DNA of 64,000 nucleotides, taken from Halovulum dunhuangense. GTDB lineage: Bacteria; Pseudomonadota; Alphaproteobacteria; Rhodobacterales; Rhodobacteraceae. The number at the start of each line of letters is the position of its first letter. Within the stretch, counting starts at the first letter, position 1. The position numbers were made by a program, and so were the translations under genes. Shown here piece by piece: positions 51,852 through 62,160 of this stretch. Location of the stretch: contig NZ_JABFBC010000001.1 of NCBI RefSeq assembly GCF_013093415.1, positions 1,178,001 through 1,242,000 on the forward strand. Direction: 5' to 3'. A model generated the notes under the pieces. The model ran no database searches, was not told where the DNA came from, and saw only the letters and a program-made list of their open reading frames with translations.

Positions 51852-53033
51852 CTATTCCGCGGCAATCGCGCCGGTTGCTTCGGTTTCTGCTGCCAGCGCG
51901 ACAAGGCCATCCGCAGGCCGCAGGCCATTTTCGCGCAGAAAGGCAAGGTAGGTCGCCGCGCGCGCCTGCCTGCCCGCATCGAAGGCCGCCCCGTCGAACC
52001 GGATCAGCTTTTGCAGCGTGCTGCGGGTAAGCGGTCCGGTCATGTCCTCGGCCCGCAGATGCGGAACGTCGGTCTGGCGGCACAATTCCTCGGTCCGGCT
52101 GTCGATGGTTATGGTGCAGGCCATGCGCCCGGCCTGGATGGCCAGCGCCGCGCCGTGATAGCGCGGGCCGATGGTCAGGTCGTGGCGGCGCAACTCGTCC
52201 ATCCAGGCCGGCACGTCGTAGAAGCTGCGCGCATAGGCGTTGCACCAGGCCGCGAACAGTTCGGGCGTGTAGTGGGGCATCAGGTGCCGGCGGATCCGCT
52301 CGCGCACGTCCGGTTCCACCTCGTGCAGCAGATCGCGCGAGATGCGGATCATGTCGCCCATGGACTGCGGGACATAGACGCCGGGATGCACCGGATCCAT
52401 CATCATCGCGACAAGCTGCTGCTCGATCACGCGCACCTTGTCCCAGGCCTGGTGTCCGCCCGCCACCGCGATCGAACGGGGCAGGTCGAGGGCCTGCCAG
52501 CGCGACTCGATCCGGCGTCCCAGCCCGGGGGCAAGCTCGATGAATTGGGACGGACAGGACCCCGTCACCACTTCTGCCCCGGTCAGCTTGCGGATCTGTT
52601 CGGTGGCATACGGTCCGCGGGTGTAGATGTTGTTGCGCCCGAAGCGCCGCCCGTTGGCGATCAGCACGTCAAGCCAGGCGGCGGTTCCCGGTGTCAGGGT
52701 CACGTCCTCGTCCCGTGACATGGTCTGCGCGCCAAGCCCCAGAGCGACCACCGGCACGTCGATCCGGCCCAGCAACTCTGCCATCGCACCGAGGTCGGTA
52801 TGCGCGCCGAGCTGGTTCGCGCAGGGCAGGACGACCAGGTCCGCCTCTGCGTTGATCTGCTCCGGCGCCGTATGCCACGGAAGAATCGAGACGATGTCCG
52901 GCAGCGTGACGCTGGCGCCCGCGACGAAAGCCAGGTTGCCGTTGTTATGGCCGATGCCGGCATAAAGCCGGTCGAACGGGGCGTTGGAATAGAGACCCGG
53001 GTCGGCCATGGACCAAAGCAGTACGACACGCAT
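51852..53033 (-). CDS. Polysaccharide pyruvyl transferase family protein, inverted inside dcw
   Basis: 393 residues from ATG 53033, preferred over ATG 53039 because AAAGGA is then 7 nt away instead of 1. Family layout: an N-terminal half with MRVVLLWSMADPGLY and VVLPCANQLG, a middle VALGLGAQTMSRDED, and a C-terminal IGPRYHGAALAIQAGRMACTITIDSRTEELC segment (the RxH stretch typical of PF04230, CsaB-like proteins). CsaB/WcaK-type enzymes add pyruvate ketals to polysaccharides. It is transcribed against the flanking division genes and so splits the cluster; its own promoter must lie in 53034-53262. Confidence 0.85.
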   Translation of the reverse strand: MRVVLLWSMADPGLYSNAPFDRLYAGIGHNNGNLAFVAGASVTLPDIVSILPWHTAPEQINAEADLVVLPCANQLGAHTDLGAMAELLGRIDVPVVALGLGAQTMSRDEDVTLTPGTAAWLDVLIANGRRFGRNNIYTRGPYATEQIRKLTGAEVVTGSCPSQFIELAPGLGRRIESRWQALDLPRSIAVAGGHQAWDKVRVIEQQLVAMMMDPVHPGVYVPQSMGDMIRISRDLLHEVEPDVRERIRRHLMPHYTPELFAAWCNAYARSFYDVPAWMDELRRHDLTIGPRYHGAALAIQAGRMACTITIDSRTEELCRQTDVPHLRAEDMTGPLTRSTLQKLIRFDGAAFDAGRQARAATYLAFLRENGLRPADGLVALAAETEATGAIAAE

Positions 53034-53126
53034 CGGCATTCCTTTCCCTTCGGGTCCCTTCCGGCGGCCTGCCGGCCGGGCCCGGCGACCGGGCAGCGCC
53101 AGCCTAGGCTCCGGGAAATGAACGAA

Positions 53127-53136
53127 GGGTTAACCC
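53127..53136. promoter_or_regulatory. GGGTTAACCC palindrome upstream of ftsW
   Basis: A perfect 10-bp palindrome in the 229-nt gap between the divergent pyruvyl transferase and ftsW genes. Its GTTAAC centre resembles half of a CtrA site (TTAA-N7-TTAA), but the second half is lacking. Confidence 0.3.
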
Positions 53137-53262
53137 CCAGGACCCGCCGAAACGCTGGCGCGCAGGCTGCAAAGCGGCTAAGCTTTCGCGCAATAACAAG
53201 GCCAGATCCGCGGACAACAAGCGGACGGCCAGAGGCAGAGACATGAGCAAGGGCAGGTCGCA

Positions 53263-54426
53263 ATGACCGAGATGGTGCATGGCGCGGTCGCCGAGAAGCC
53301 GGGCGAGCCGCTGCTGCCGCGTTGGTGGCGCACGGTGGATCGCTGGTCGCTGGGCGCGGTTCTGGGGCTGTTCGTGATCGGGCTGCTCCTGGGTCTGGCC
53401 GCCTCGCCGCCGCTGGCCAGCCGCAACGGGCTCGACCCTTTCCACTACGTCACGCGACAGGCCTTTTTCGGGGTGATCGCCTTCGCGGCGATGATCGTCG
53501 TCTCGATGATGTCGCCCACGGAAATCCGTCGCAAGGCGGTGCTGGGCTTTCTTGCCGCAACCATCGCCGTGGCGCTGCTGCCCGTGTTCGGCACCGATTT
53601 CGGCAAGGGGGCGACGCGCTGGTATTCGCTTGGCTTCGCGAGCGTGCAGCCGTCCGAATTCCTGAAGCCCGCCTTCGTGGTGTTCTCGGCCTGGCTGATG
53701 GCTGCGAGCTATGATCTGTCGGGCCCGCCGGGCCGGGCGATGTCCTTCGTGGTCGCTGTCATCCTTGCGCTCATTCTCGCGCTTCAGCCGGATTTCGGGC
53801 AGGCGAGCCTGATCCTCGCGGCCTGGGGGCTGATGTATTTCGTGGCCGGCGCCTCGATCCTGCTGCTGGTCCTCTGTGCGGCGGGCGTGGTCGGCGCGGG
53901 GCTGTTCGCCTATGCCAATTCCGAACATGTCGCCCGCCGGATCGACGGCTTTCTCAGCCCCGACATCGATCCGCGCACCCAGATCGGCTTTGCCACCAAC
54001 GCGATCCAGGAGGGCGGCTTCTTCGGCGTGGGCGTGGGCGAGGGAACGGTGAAATGGTCGCTGCCCGATGCGCATACCGATTTCATCATCGCCGTGGCCG
54101 CAGAAGAGTTCGGGCTTCTGCTCTGCCTGCTCGTCATCGCGCTGTTCGCGGTGGTGGTGATCCGCTCGTTCATGCGGCTGCTGGGAGAGCGCGACCCCTT
54201 CATCCGGCTGGCCGGTACCGGGCTTGCCGCGCTGTTCGGGATGCAGGCGATCATCAACCTGGGCGTCGCGGCACGGCTTCTGCCGGCCAAGGGCATGACG
54301 CTGCCCTTCGTCAGCTACGGGGGATCGTCCATCGTGGCGGCGGGGCTCGCGATGGGCATGCTGCTGGCGCTGACCCGGCATCGGCCACAGGATCACCTGT
54401 CGGAAATCATCGGACGCGGGCGATGA
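53263..54426 (+). CDS. ftsW: Septal peptidoglycan glycosyltransferase FtsW
   Basis: 387 residues, about ten membrane helices. SEDS-family signatures: [22 protein letters not shown] (~110-131), the large periplasmic loop with [23 protein letters not shown], and [15 protein letters not shown] (~341-355). It polymerises lipid II at the septum together with FtsI. AGCAAGGGCAGG precedes the ATG. As first gene after the inverted pyruvyl transferase, it needs a promoter in the 229-nt gap. The stop overlaps murG (ATGA). Confidence 0.97.
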   Translation: MTEMVHGAVAEKPGEPLLPRWWRTVDRWSLGAVLGLFVIGLLLGLAASPPLASRNGLDPFHYVTRQAFFGVIAFAAMIVVSMMSPTEIRRKAVLGFLAATIAVALLPVFGTDFGKGATRWYSLGFASVQPSEFLKPAFVVFSAWLMAASYDLSGPPGRAMSFVVAVILALILALQPDFGQASLILAAWGLMYFVAGASILLLVLCAAGVVGAGLFAYANSEHVARRIDGFLSPDIDPRTQIGFATNAIQEGGFFGVGVGEGTVKWSLPDAHTDFIIAVAAEEFGLLLCLLVIALFAVVVIRSFMRLLGERDPFIRLAGTGLAALFGMQAIINLGVAARLLPAKGMTLPFVSYGGSSIVAAGLAMGMLLALTRHRPQDHLSEIIGRGR

Positions 54427-55520
54427 GCGCGCAGCCGCTTCTGGTGATCGCGGCCGGCGGCACGGGCGGGCACATGTTCCCCGCCCAGGCGCTGGCCGAA
54501 GAGATGCTGGCCCGCGGCTGGCGGGTCAAGCTGTCCACCGATCCGCGCGGCGCGCGCTATGCGGGGGGCTTCCCGGCGGCGGTCGACCGGGTGGTGCTGC
54601 GTTCGGCCAGCTTCGCGCGGGGCGGGCTGGTCCAGAAGCTGCTGGCGCCGGTCAAGATCGGCTTCGGCATCCTCGGGGCGCTGGTCTCCATGTTGCGCGA
54701 CCGGCCGGCCTGTGTCGCGGGGTTCGGCGGCTATCCGGCGCTGCCCGCGATGGCCGCGTCCTGGGCATTGCGCATCCCGCGCCTGATCCATGAACAGAAC
54801 GGCGTGCTTGGCCGGGTGAACGAGGTCTTCGCGACCCGCGTCGATGCCATCGCCTGCGGGACATGGCCGACCGAACTGCCCAAGGGTGTCGAGGGCATCG
54901 ACATCGGCAACCCGGTGCGGGCGTCGGTCCGGGCGCTGGCGGGGGCGGAGTATGACGTGCCCAACGGCGGCGCGCTGCAGCTTCTGGTGTTCGGCGGCTC
55001 GCAGGGGGCAAGCGTGATGCGCATGGTGCCCAAGGCACTGGCCCTGTTGCCCGAGGATATCCGCACCCGGCTGGTGGTCAGCCAGCAGGCCCGCGATGCC
55101 GATGCCGACGAGGTGCGTGCCGCCTATGCGGCGCTGGGAATTCCGGCGGACATCCGGCCCTTCTTCGACGATATCCCCGAACGCATGGCCCGCGCGCAGC
55201 TTGTCGTAAGCCGCTCGGGCGCGTCCTCGGTGGCCGATATCGCGGCGATCGGCAGGCCCGCGATCTTTGTCCCCTACGCCGCGGCGGTGCGAGACGAGCA
55301 GACGGCGAATGCCCGCGGACTGGCGGAAGCCGGCGCAGCGACGGTGATCCGGGAAGCCGAGTTGACACCCGAGCGCCTGGCACGGCATATCGCCGCGATC
55401 CTGTCGGACGGGTCGGCCGCCGCGCGCGCGGCCGCTGCGGCGGCGCGGCTTGGAAAGCCCGATGCCGCAGAACGCCTGGCCGACCTTGTCGAGACCCTGA
55501 CCCGGAAGGCCCGCCGATGA
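54423..55520 (+). CDS. murG: Lipid II synthase MurG
   Basis: 365 residues from ATG 54423 overlapping the ftsW stop. GT28 fold: N-terminal glycine loop [12 protein letters not shown] (~10-21), [23 protein letters not shown], and the C-terminal UDP-GlcNAc site [11 protein letters not shown] and [12 protein letters not shown] with DEQTANA. It transfers GlcNAc to lipid I at the inner face of the membrane. Both ends overlap neighbours by 4 nt. Confidence 0.97.
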   Translation: MSAQPLLVIAAGGTGGHMFPAQALAEEMLARGWRVKLSTDPRGARYAGGFPAAVDRVVLRSASFARGGLVQKLLAPVKIGFGILGALVSMLRDRPACVAGFGGYPALPAMAASWALRIPRLIHEQNGVLGRVNEVFATRVDAIACGTWPTELPKGVEGIDIGNPVRASVRALAGAEYDVPNGGALQLLVFGGSQGASVMRMVPKALALLPEDIRTRLVVSQQARDADADEVRAAYAALGIPADIRPFFDDIPERMARAQLVVSRSGASSVADIAAIGRPAIFVPYAAAVRDEQTANARGLAEAGAATVIREAELTPERLARHIAAILSDGSAAARAAAAAARLGKPDAAERLADLVETLTRKARR

Positions 55521-56914
55521 ATGCCCAGACCCGCATGCCGCAGGATATCGGCCCGATCCATTTCGTGGGCATCGGCGGGATCGGCATGTCGGGCATCGCC
55601 GAGGTGCTGCTGAACCACGGCTACACGGTGCAGGGCTCGGACCTGAAGGAAAGCGCCATCACGAAGCGGCTGGCCCAGAAGGGCGCCACCATCTTCATCG
55701 GGCAGAAGGCCGCCAACCTGAAAGGGGCCGAGGTCGTGGTCATCTCGTCCGCGATCAAGCCGGGCAACCCCGAACTCGACACCGCGCGCAGCCTGAAGCT
55801 GCCGGTGGTGCGCCGGGCCGAGATGCTGGCCGAACTGATGCGGCTGAAGAACAACGTCGCGGTCGCGGGCACCCACGGCAAGACGACGACCACCTCGATG
55901 GTGGCGGCACTGCTGGACGCGGGCGGCGAGGATCCGACGGTCATCAATGGCGGGATAATCCATGCCTATGGCTCGAACGCGCGGATGGGCGCGGGCGAGT
56001 GGATGGTCGTGGAGGCCGACGAGAGCGACGGCACCTTCAACCGGCTGCCCGCCACCATCGCCATCGTGACCAATATCGACCCCGAGCACATGGACCATTA
56101 CGGCAGCTTCGACGCGCTGCGCCGGGCCTTCGACACCTTCGTGTCGAACATCCCCTTCTACGGGCTTGCGGTCTGCTGCATCGACCATCCGGAGGTCCAG
56201 GCGCTGGTCGGCCGCATCCACGACCGGCGGGTCACGACCTATGGCTTCAACCCGCAGGCGGATGTGCGCGCGGTGGACCTGCGCTACGATGCGGGGCAGG
56301 CGTGCTTCGACGTGGTGCTCAGCGCCGAGGGCGACGTGATCGAGGGGCTGGTCCTGCCGATGCCCGGCGATCACAACGTGTCGAACGCGCTGGCGGCCAT
56401 CGCCGTGGCCCGGCACCTGGGCATCGGCCATGACGATATCCGCCGGGCGCTTCAGGGATTTGGCGGGGTGAACCGCCGTTTCACCCGCGTGGGCGAGGTG
56501 GACGGCGTGACCATTATCGACGACTACGGCCACCATCCCGTGGAAATCGCGGCCGTGCTGAAGGCCGCGCGCCACGCGACGAAGGGACGGGTCATCGCCG
56601 TGCACCAGCCGCACCGCTTCTCGCGGCTGCACGACCTGTTCGAGGATTTCTGCACCTGTTTCAACGACGCCGACGTGGTTGCCATCGCCGATGTCTATGC
56701 CGCAGGGGAAGCCCCGATCGAGGGTGCGGATCGTGACAGCCTGGTCGCGGGGCTGCGCCGCCACGGCCACCGCCGGGCATTGCCACTGGACAGCGAGGCG
56801 GCGCTTCCCGCCCTTGTGCGCGCCGAGGCGAAACCCGGCGACATGGTGGTCTGCCTGGGCGCCGGCAGCATTTCCGCCTGGGCCCATGCGCTGCCCGAGG
56901 CGCTGACCCGGTGA
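55517..56914 (+). CDS. murC: UDP-MurNAc:L-alanine ligase MurC
   Basis: 465 residues. N-terminal Rossmann [15 protein letters not shown] (~15-29), ATP loop [10 protein letters not shown] (~117-126), [20 protein letters not shown] and [11 protein letters not shown], all MurC marks. It adds the first amino acid to UDP-MurNAc. Start overlaps murG (ATGA) and its stop overlaps the GTG of a small DUF2484 gene, so translation continues into the tiny membrane-protein set. Confidence 0.97.
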   Translation: MNAQTRMPQDIGPIHFVGIGGIGMSGIAEVLLNHGYTVQGSDLKESAITKRLAQKGATIFIGQKAANLKGAEVVVISSAIKPGNPELDTARSLKLPVVRRAEMLAELMRLKNNVAVAGTHGKTTTTSMVAALLDAGGEDPTVINGGIIHAYGSNARMGAGEWMVVEADESDGTFNRLPATIAIVTNIDPEHMDHYGSFDALRRAFDTFVSNIPFYGLAVCCIDHPEVQALVGRIHDRRVTTYGFNPQADVRAVDLRYDAGQACFDVVLSAEGDVIEGLVLPMPGDHNVSNALAAIAVARHLGIGHDDIRRALQGFGGVNRRFTRVGEVDGVTIIDDYGHHPVEIAAVLKAARHATKGRVIAVHQPHRFSRLHDLFEDFCTCFNDADVVAIADVYAAGEAPIEGADRDSLVAGLRRHGHRRALPLDSEAALPALVRAEAKPGDMVVCLGAGSISAWAHALPEALTR

Positions 56915-57162
56915 CGGCGGCGGCGATACTGGGATGCCTGTGGGTGATCCTCGTTTCGCTGGTCGCCATGATCCCCTATCCGCGGCACCGGCCCTATGCG
57001 CTGGCATTGCTGATCCTGTTCCCGGTCCTGCTGGTGCTGATCGCGCGCGAATGGGGCATGCTCTGGGCGGTGGCGTTCTTCTTGGGCGCGCTGTCGATCT
57101 ACCGCTATCCGGCCCTGTTCCTGGTGAAATGGCTGCGCCGCAAGGCCGGGGGCGGGTCGTGA
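56911..57162 (+). CDS. DUF2484 small membrane protein, copy 1
   Basis: 83 residues from GTG 56911 (GTGA overlap with murC). About three hydrophobic stretches: 4-21, 29-45 and 50-64, with a basic C-terminal end ([10 protein letters not shown]). DUF2484 proteins of unknown function are found in Rhodobacterales between murC and murB. Its stop overlaps the start of a second, similar gene. Confidence 0.82.
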   Translation: MTAAAILGCLWVILVSLVAMIPYPRHRPYALALLILFPVLLVLIAREWGMLWAVAFFLGALSIYRYPALFLVKWLRRKAGGGS

Positions 57163-57410
57163 CGGTGCTCTATGCGCTGACCTGGGTGTTCCTCTGCTCG
57201 GCGGCGGGCGCCACGCCGAACCGCTGGCACAAGCCGATCGCGGTGCTTCTGGGGCTGGCCGCGCTGCCGGTGCTGTGGCTGATCGGGCGCGATTTCGGCT
57301 GGCCCTGGGTGCTGGGCTTCATCCTTCTGGGGATGTACCAGTTCCGCCTGCTGCTGTTCAGCTGGGCACGTCGCATCAGGCGCTGGTTGCGGGGGAGGGG
57401 CGGCTCGTGA
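57159..57410 (+). CDS. DUF2484 small membrane protein, copy 2
   Basis: 83 residues from GTG 57159 (GTGA overlap). Same length and helix layout as the preceding protein: [49 protein letters not shown], then a basic tail ([12 protein letters not shown]). Likely a tandem paralogue. The paired arrangement hints at two partners of one membrane complex, perhaps with wall precursor enzymes; this is inference from position. Confidence 0.82.
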   Translation: MTVLYALTWVFLCSAAGATPNRWHKPIAVLLGLAALPVLWLIGRDFGWPWVLGFILLGMYQFRLLLFSWARRIRRWLRGRGGS

Positions 57411-57676
57411 TCGGGCTTCTCTACCTGCTGGCGGCGGGGCTCTTCGCCTTCGGTGTCTTCTGGATCCTGGCACGGGCGCTGCCGCGGCAGGCCTATCGCA
57501 TCGTCTCGCGGGGGCTTGCCGCGGCGCCCGGGCTGCTGTGGACCGCCGTCGGGCTGACGTCGAACCTTGTCGGCTTGATCGTCCTTCTGTCCCTTGTCAT
57601 ATGGGCGGCTCTGACGCTTGCCGCGATCGCGGCAGAGCGGGTGGTACATGGAAGGGTGCGCGATGCGGATCGATGA
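57407..57676 (+). CDS. Third small membrane protein between murC and murB
   Basis: 89 residues from GTG 57407 (GTGA overlap with the second DUF2484 gene). Hydrophobic helices at about 2-22, 36-50 and 52-75, with a basic ending ([11 protein letters not shown]). I do not recognise a family. Its last 14 nt overlap the murB start, so all three tiny genes are translationally linked between murC and murB. The layered GTGA overlaps argue strongly that it is translated. Confidence 0.72.
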   Translation: MIGLLYLLAAGLFAFGVFWILARALPRQAYRIVSRGLAAAPGLLWTAVGLTSNLVGLIVLLSLVIWAALTLAAIAAERVVHGRVRDADR

Positions 57677-58613
57677 CCTGCCCCCGGTCAGGGGGACGCT
57701 GACCCCGGACCGGCCGCTGGCCGATCTGAGCTGGCTCCGCGTCGGCGGCCCGGCGGACGTGCTGTTCCAGCCCGCCGACGAAGAGGATCTGCGCGCCTTT
57801 CTCGGGGCGCTGCCGGCCAAGGTGCCGGTCTTTCCCATGGGTGTCGGCTCCAACCTCATCATCCGCGATGGCGGTATCCGCGGCGTCGTGATCCGGCTCG
57901 GGCGCGGCTTCAACGGGATCGAGACGTTGGCGGGGGGACGGGTTCGGGCCGGCTCTGCCGCGCTGGATGCCCATGTCGCGCGCAAGGCCGCGCAGGCCGG
58001 GATCGATCTTGGCTTCCTGCGCACGATACCGGGCGCCATCGGCGGCGCGCTCCGGATGAACGCCGGCTGCTACGGGCGGTATGTGGCGGATGCCTTCGTC
58101 TCGGCGCGCGGCGTCCTGCGCGACGGGACGGCGATCACGCTGGGGCCGGAGGACATGGGCTTTGCCTATCGCTCGACCGCGCTGCCGCCGGACCTTGTTC
58201 TGACCGAGGCGGTTTTCGAGGGGCCGGAACGCCCGCCCGAGGAGATCGAGGCCGCGATGGAGGAGGCCCTTGCAAAGCGTGCCGCGACCCAGCCGGTCAA
58301 GGACCGTTCTGCCGGATCGACCTTCCGCAACCCTGCCGGATATTCCTCGACGGGACGGGCGGACGATGTGCATGATCTGAAGGCGTGGAAGCTGATCGAG
58401 GATGCGGGCATGAAGGGCGCGCGCCTGGGCGGCGCCCAGATGTCCGAGATCCACGCGAATTTCCTGATCAACCGGAGTGACGCAACTGCCACAGAGCTCG
58501 AGTTGTTGGGAGAACGGGTCAGGGAAACTGTTTTCGCAAAATCCGGTATCAGATTAGAGTGGGAAATCATGCGCGTGGGCGAAGCAGTTAAGACGGAAGC
58601 CGGCGCAGGGTAA
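57663..58613 (+). CDS. murB: UDP-N-acetylenolpyruvoylglucosamine reductase MurB
   Basis: 316 residues from ATG 57663 (GGAAGGGTGCGCG upstream, supporting it over ATG 57648). FAD-binding fold: [47 protein letters not shown], and the C-terminal catalytic stretch AGSTFRNP followed by [19 protein letters not shown]. It reduces UDP-GlcNAc-enolpyruvate to UDP-MurNAc. The serine acid catalyst of the AGSTF motif is present. ddl follows after 55 nt. Confidence 0.97.
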   Translation: MRIDDLPPVRGTLTPDRPLADLSWLRVGGPADVLFQPADEEDLRAFLGALPAKVPVFPMGVGSNLIIRDGGIRGVVIRLGRGFNGIETLAGGRVRAGSAALDAHVARKAAQAGIDLGFLRTIPGAIGGALRMNAGCYGRYVADAFVSARGVLRDGTAITLGPEDMGFAYRSTALPPDLVLTEAVFEGPERPPEEIEAAMEEALAKRAATQPVKDRSAGSTFRNPAGYSSTGRADDVHDLKAWKLIEDAGMKGARLGGAQMSEIHANFLINRSDATATELELLGERVRETVFAKSGIRLEWEIMRVGEAVKTEAGAG

Positions 58614-58668
58614 AGAGGTAGAACCGGGAGGGGCCGCCAGAGCCGTCCCCGGGTAGTGAGGCGGGGCT

Positions 58669-59583
58669 ATGTCGAGCAGGGCAAGCATCCGCGTGGCCGT
58701 CCTGAAGGGTGGGCCGTCGGCCGAGCGTGAGGTTTCGCTCGTGTCCGGTGCCGCCTGTGCTTCGGCGCTGCGCGACGAGGGCTTCGACGTCGTGGAAATC
58801 GACGCCGGCCCGTCGCTGTGCGCCGATCTTTCCGCCGCGAAACCCGATGTCGTGTTCAACGCGCTTCATGGCCGCTGGGGCGAGGATGGCTGCGTCCAGG
58901 GCATGCTGGAATGGATGCGGCTGCCCTACACGCACTCTGGTGTGCTGGCCTCGGCGCTGGCGATGGACAAGATCCGCGCGAAGGAGATCTTCGTGATGGC
59001 CGGGCTGCCCGTGCCCGAGGGGTTCCTGTCCACCGCCGACGCCGTCCGCAAGACCCACCCGATGGAGCCTCCCTATGTGGTGAAGCCCTACAACGAGGGG
59101 TCTTCGGTCGGGGTATACATCGTCCACGAGGGCGCGAATGGCCCGGCGCAGCTTGACGCGCAGATGCCTGACGAGGTGATGGTCGAGCGCTTCGTTCCCG
59201 GGCGGGAACTGACCGTCAGCGTGATGGGCGAGCGGGCCCTGACTGTGACCGACATCGTGACCGACGGCTGGTACGACTACCGGGCGAAATATACCGCTGG
59301 CGGTTCGCACCATGTCGTGCCGGCCGATCTGCCGGAAGAGATTTTCGAGGCATGCCTCGATTACGCGGTTCGCGCGCACAAGGCCCTGGGATGCCGGGGC
59401 ATGTCGCGCACCGACTTGCGTTGGGAGGAGAGCAGGGGCTTGAACGGTCTGTTCCTGCTTGAAACCAACACGCAGCCAGGGATGACCCCCACCTCCCTGG
59501 CACCGGAGCAGGCGGCCCATTGCGGAATCAGCTTTGGGCAGCTTGTCTCCTGGATGGTGGAGGACGCCACATGCTTCCGGTAA
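58669..59583 (+). CDS. ddl: D-alanine--D-alanine ligase
   Basis: 304 residues, the typical DdlB length. ATP-grasp enzyme: [19 protein letters not shown] at the N terminus, [48 protein letters not shown], and [15 protein letters not shown] with the metal-binding Glu and Asn. It makes the D-Ala-D-Ala dipeptide used by MurF. The ATG at 58669 is preceded by GGTAGTGAGGCGGG. The end overlaps ftsQ by 13 nt. Confidence 0.97.
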   Translation: MSSRASIRVAVLKGGPSAEREVSLVSGAACASALRDEGFDVVEIDAGPSLCADLSAAKPDVVFNALHGRWGEDGCVQGMLEWMRLPYTHSGVLASALAMDKIRAKEIFVMAGLPVPEGFLSTADAVRKTHPMEPPYVVKPYNEGSSVGVYIVHEGANGPAQLDAQMPDEVMVERFVPGRELTVSVMGERALTVTDIVTDGWYDYRAKYTAGGSHHVVPADLPEEIFEACLDYAVRAHKALGCRGMSRTDLRWEESRGLNGLFLLETNTQPGMTPTSLAPEQAAHCGISFGQLVSWMVEDATCFR

Positions 59584-60449
59584 AGGCGCCCCGCGACCCC
59601 GCGCCGAGCCGAGTGAAGTATCGGTTGGAACGTCTGTGGCTGCGCCCCGCCATCCGCAATTCCGTGCGCATCGGGCTGCCGCTTTGCGCGGCGGCGTGGT
59701 TCGCCACCTCGCTGGCGATGGATCCCGGCGTGCAGCAGATGGCCCGCGAGCAGGCGGCCAGTCTGCGGGCTGCCATCGCCGCGCATCCCGGCCTGATGGT
59801 CACGCGGCTGGAAATCGAGGGCAGCAGCCCCGATCTAGAGCAGGCATTGACCGACGCGGCGGCGCTGTCGCTGCCGGTCAGCTCGATGGACCTCGATCTT
59901 GACGCGTTGCACCAGCGGGTCGCCGGTCTCGATGCCGTCGCCACCGCACAGGTTCGGGTCGAGGGGGGCGGGCTTCTGCGCATCATCGTCGAGGAACGCG
60001 TTCCGGCAGTGGTCTGGCGCCTGCCCGGCCGCGAGGCCTTCGTGACGCTGGATGCGACGGGCGTCCGGGTGGGCGGCCTTGAAACGCGCGCCGATCGGGC
60101 GGACCTGCCGCTGATCGCGGGGCCGGGCGCGGACAAGGCCGCGGCCGAGGCGCTGGAGCTTCTGGCGCTGGCCGCCCCCGTGGCCGACCGCATCGGCGGC
60201 CTTCTACGGGTGGGCGAGCGGCGCTGGAGCCTTGTCCTGCGGGACGGACCCGAGATCATGCTTCCCGAAACCGGCGCCGCGTCGGCGCTGGCGCGGGTGA
60301 TGGCACTCGACGCGGCCGAGGACATCCTGGCCCGCGACCTGGCCGTCGTGGACATGCGCGACGCGCGCCGCCCGATCCTGCGGCTGACCTCGAACGCCCT
60401 GCTGGAATTGCGCCGCGCCCGCGGCGAGATCGTGGAAGAAGACGCATGA
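59571..60449 (+). CDS. ftsQ: Cell division protein FtsQ
   Basis: 292 residues from ATG 59571 (ATGGTGGAGGAC upstream). A basic cytoplasmic N terminus (~1-31), one membrane helix (~32-52) and a POTRA domain (~77-145: [17 protein letters not shown]), then the FtsQ beta domain ([27 protein letters not shown]). It scaffolds the FtsQLB complex. The start lies 13 nt inside ddl and the stop overlaps ftsA (ATGA). Confidence 0.95.
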   Translation: MLPVKAPRDPAPSRVKYRLERLWLRPAIRNSVRIGLPLCAAAWFATSLAMDPGVQQMAREQAASLRAAIAAHPGLMVTRLEIEGSSPDLEQALTDAAALSLPVSSMDLDLDALHQRVAGLDAVATAQVRVEGGGLLRIIVEERVPAVVWRLPGREAFVTLDATGVRVGGLETRADRADLPLIAGPGADKAAAEALELLALAAPVADRIGGLLRVGERRWSLVLRDGPEIMLPETGAASALARVMALDAAEDILARDLAVVDMRDARRPILRLTSNALLELRRARGEIVEEDA

Positions 60450-61777
60450 GCAACCTGTTCGAAGCGCAGCGCATGATGCGCCAGCGGCGCGAGGCGGCGC
60501 TGCGGCGCGGTGTCGTCGCGGTTCTCGACATCGGCACCAGCAAGATCTCGTGCCTGGTTCTTCGTTTCGCACCTGGACTCGAGGAGGAGGCCGGCCAGCC
60601 CCGCCGTGGGCTGACCCATGGTGCATTTCGCGTGATCGGCGCGGCCACCACCCGCTCGCGCGGGGTGCGGGCCGGCGAAATCGACGCCATGGACGAAACC
60701 GAGCGCGCGATCCGCACCGCGGTGCAGGCCGCGCAGAAGATGGCCAATGTCCGCGTGGATCACGTCATCGCCAGTTTCGCGGGGGGCGCGCCGCGGTCCT
60801 ACGGGCTGTCGGGCGACGTGCGGGTCGAGAATGGCGAAGTCTCGGAACTGGATGTCGGCCATGTGCTGGCCGCCTGCGACGTGCCCGACTACGGCGCCGA
60901 CCGCGAGGCGCTGCATGCGCTGCCGGTGAACTTCACCCTGGATGGCCGCACCGGGCTGATCGATCCGCGCGGGCAGATCGGGGCGCGGCTGTCAGTGGAC
61001 ATGCACCTGCTGACGGTCGATGCCGGCCCCGTCCACAACATCCTCCAGTGCTTCCGGCGTTGCGACCTGGAACTCGCCGGGCTGACCGTGTCGGGCTATG
61101 CCGCGGGCATGTCGGCGCTGGTCGAGGACGAGCAGGAACTGGGCGCCGCCTGTATCGATATCGGCGGCGGGACCGCCAGCATCTCGATATTCGTCAAGCG
61201 CCACATGATCTATGCCGACGCGGTGCCGCTGGGCGGGCACCACCTGACATCGGATATCTGCCAGGGGCTGGACATTCCCGCGGCATCGGCCGAGCGGATC
61301 AAGACCCTGCATGGCGGGGTGATGGCGACCGGGCTGGACGACCGCGAGTTGATCGAGATCCCCTCGCTTTACGAAGGCGAGGGCGGCGACCGGCGTCAGG
61401 TGACGCGTTCGGAACTGATCGGCGTGATGCGCCCGCGCATGGAGGAAATCCTCGAGGAAGTGCGCGACCGCCTCGACGCCTCGGGCTTCGAGTACCTGCC
61501 GGGGCAGCGCATCGTGCTGACCGGGGGCAGCGCACAGGTGCCGGGCCTTGACCAGCTGGCCGCGCGCATCCTTGGCCGGCAGGTCCGCGTGGGCAAGCCG
61601 CTCAGGGTGCAGGGCCTGCCGCAGGCCGCCACCGGACCGGCATTCTCGGCCGCAGTCGGCCTGGCGCTGCATGCCTCGCAGCCGCAGGACGAGTGCTGGG
61701 ATTTCGAGATGCCTGCCGACCGCGTCGGCGCCCGCCGCGTGCGCCGCGCGCTGCGCTGGTTCCGCGAGAACTGGTAG
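60446..61777 (+). CDS. ftsA: Cell division protein FtsA
   Basis: 443 residues. Actin-like fold: phosphate 1 loop AVLDIGTSKISCLV (~24-37), the 1C-domain region around residues 90-170, phosphate 2 GAACIDIGGGTASISIF (~232-248) and ILTGGSAQVPGL near 355. The C-terminal end (RVRRALRWFRENW) is an amphipathic, basic/aromatic helix that fits the membrane-targeting sequence. It anchors FtsZ to the membrane. Its gene overlaps ftsQ and is followed by a 383-nt gap. Confidence 0.97.
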   Translation: MSNLFEAQRMMRQRREAALRRGVVAVLDIGTSKISCLVLRFAPGLEEEAGQPRRGLTHGAFRVIGAATTRSRGVRAGEIDAMDETERAIRTAVQAAQKMANVRVDHVIASFAGGAPRSYGLSGDVRVENGEVSELDVGHVLAACDVPDYGADREALHALPVNFTLDGRTGLIDPRGQIGARLSVDMHLLTVDAGPVHNILQCFRRCDLELAGLTVSGYAAGMSALVEDEQELGAACIDIGGGTASISIFVKRHMIYADAVPLGGHHLTSDICQGLDIPAASAERIKTLHGGVMATGLDDRELIEIPSLYEGEGGDRRQVTRSELIGVMRPRMEEILEEVRDRLDASGFEYLPGQRIVLTGGSAQVPGLDQLAARILGRQVRVGKPLRVQGLPQAATGPAFSAAVGLALHASQPQDECWDFEMPADRVGARRVRRALRWFRENW

Positions 61778-62160
61778 CACTGTAGCCGGCCGGCCCGGCA
61801 GCGCGCCCCGTCCGGGCCACCGCGATCCGCGCCATCGTCTTGCGGATCATGCCGTCCCGTCCACGTCGAGGGCTTTGACCCCATCCGGCGCCAGGCGCCC
61901 CGCCTGAACCCGAGGGGCGGAAAAGGCGCAAGCGCGCGCCGCGCGTTAGGCCGCCCTCGCGAACGGCGGGGCCGCGATGCGAGTGGCGCGTTTCTTCGTA
62001 TCGGGGGCCCCGGGGCCGCGAGATGCGCTAGATAGGCCCGAAACCGGCCCGTTTCCCACAAAATCCGTGACGCTAAACCCTGCATGGGTTACCTTCTCGA
62101 ATCAGCAGTATTGCAAGAGCCGCGGCTAGAAAGCGGTCAGAAAACAGGCGGACCAGACAC
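61778..62160 (+). other. 383-nt ftsZ control region
   Basis: Between ftsA and ftsZ. The first ~260 nt are GC-rich with no gene or clear terminator. The last ~120 nt are AT-richer and hold an inverted repeat AACCC-TGCAT-GGGTT (62076-62090) and a GANTC methylation site (62099-62103), followed by GAAAGCGGTCAGAAAACAGG before the ATG. In alphaproteobacteria ftsZ often has its own cell-cycle-controlled promoters; the gap and sites fit that, but I cannot assign a -10/-35 pair. Confidence 0.55.

Noticed and set aside
53127-53136. CtrA binding site upstream of ftsW
   Set aside because: Only one TTAA half is present; the second half at the required 7-bp spacing is absent.
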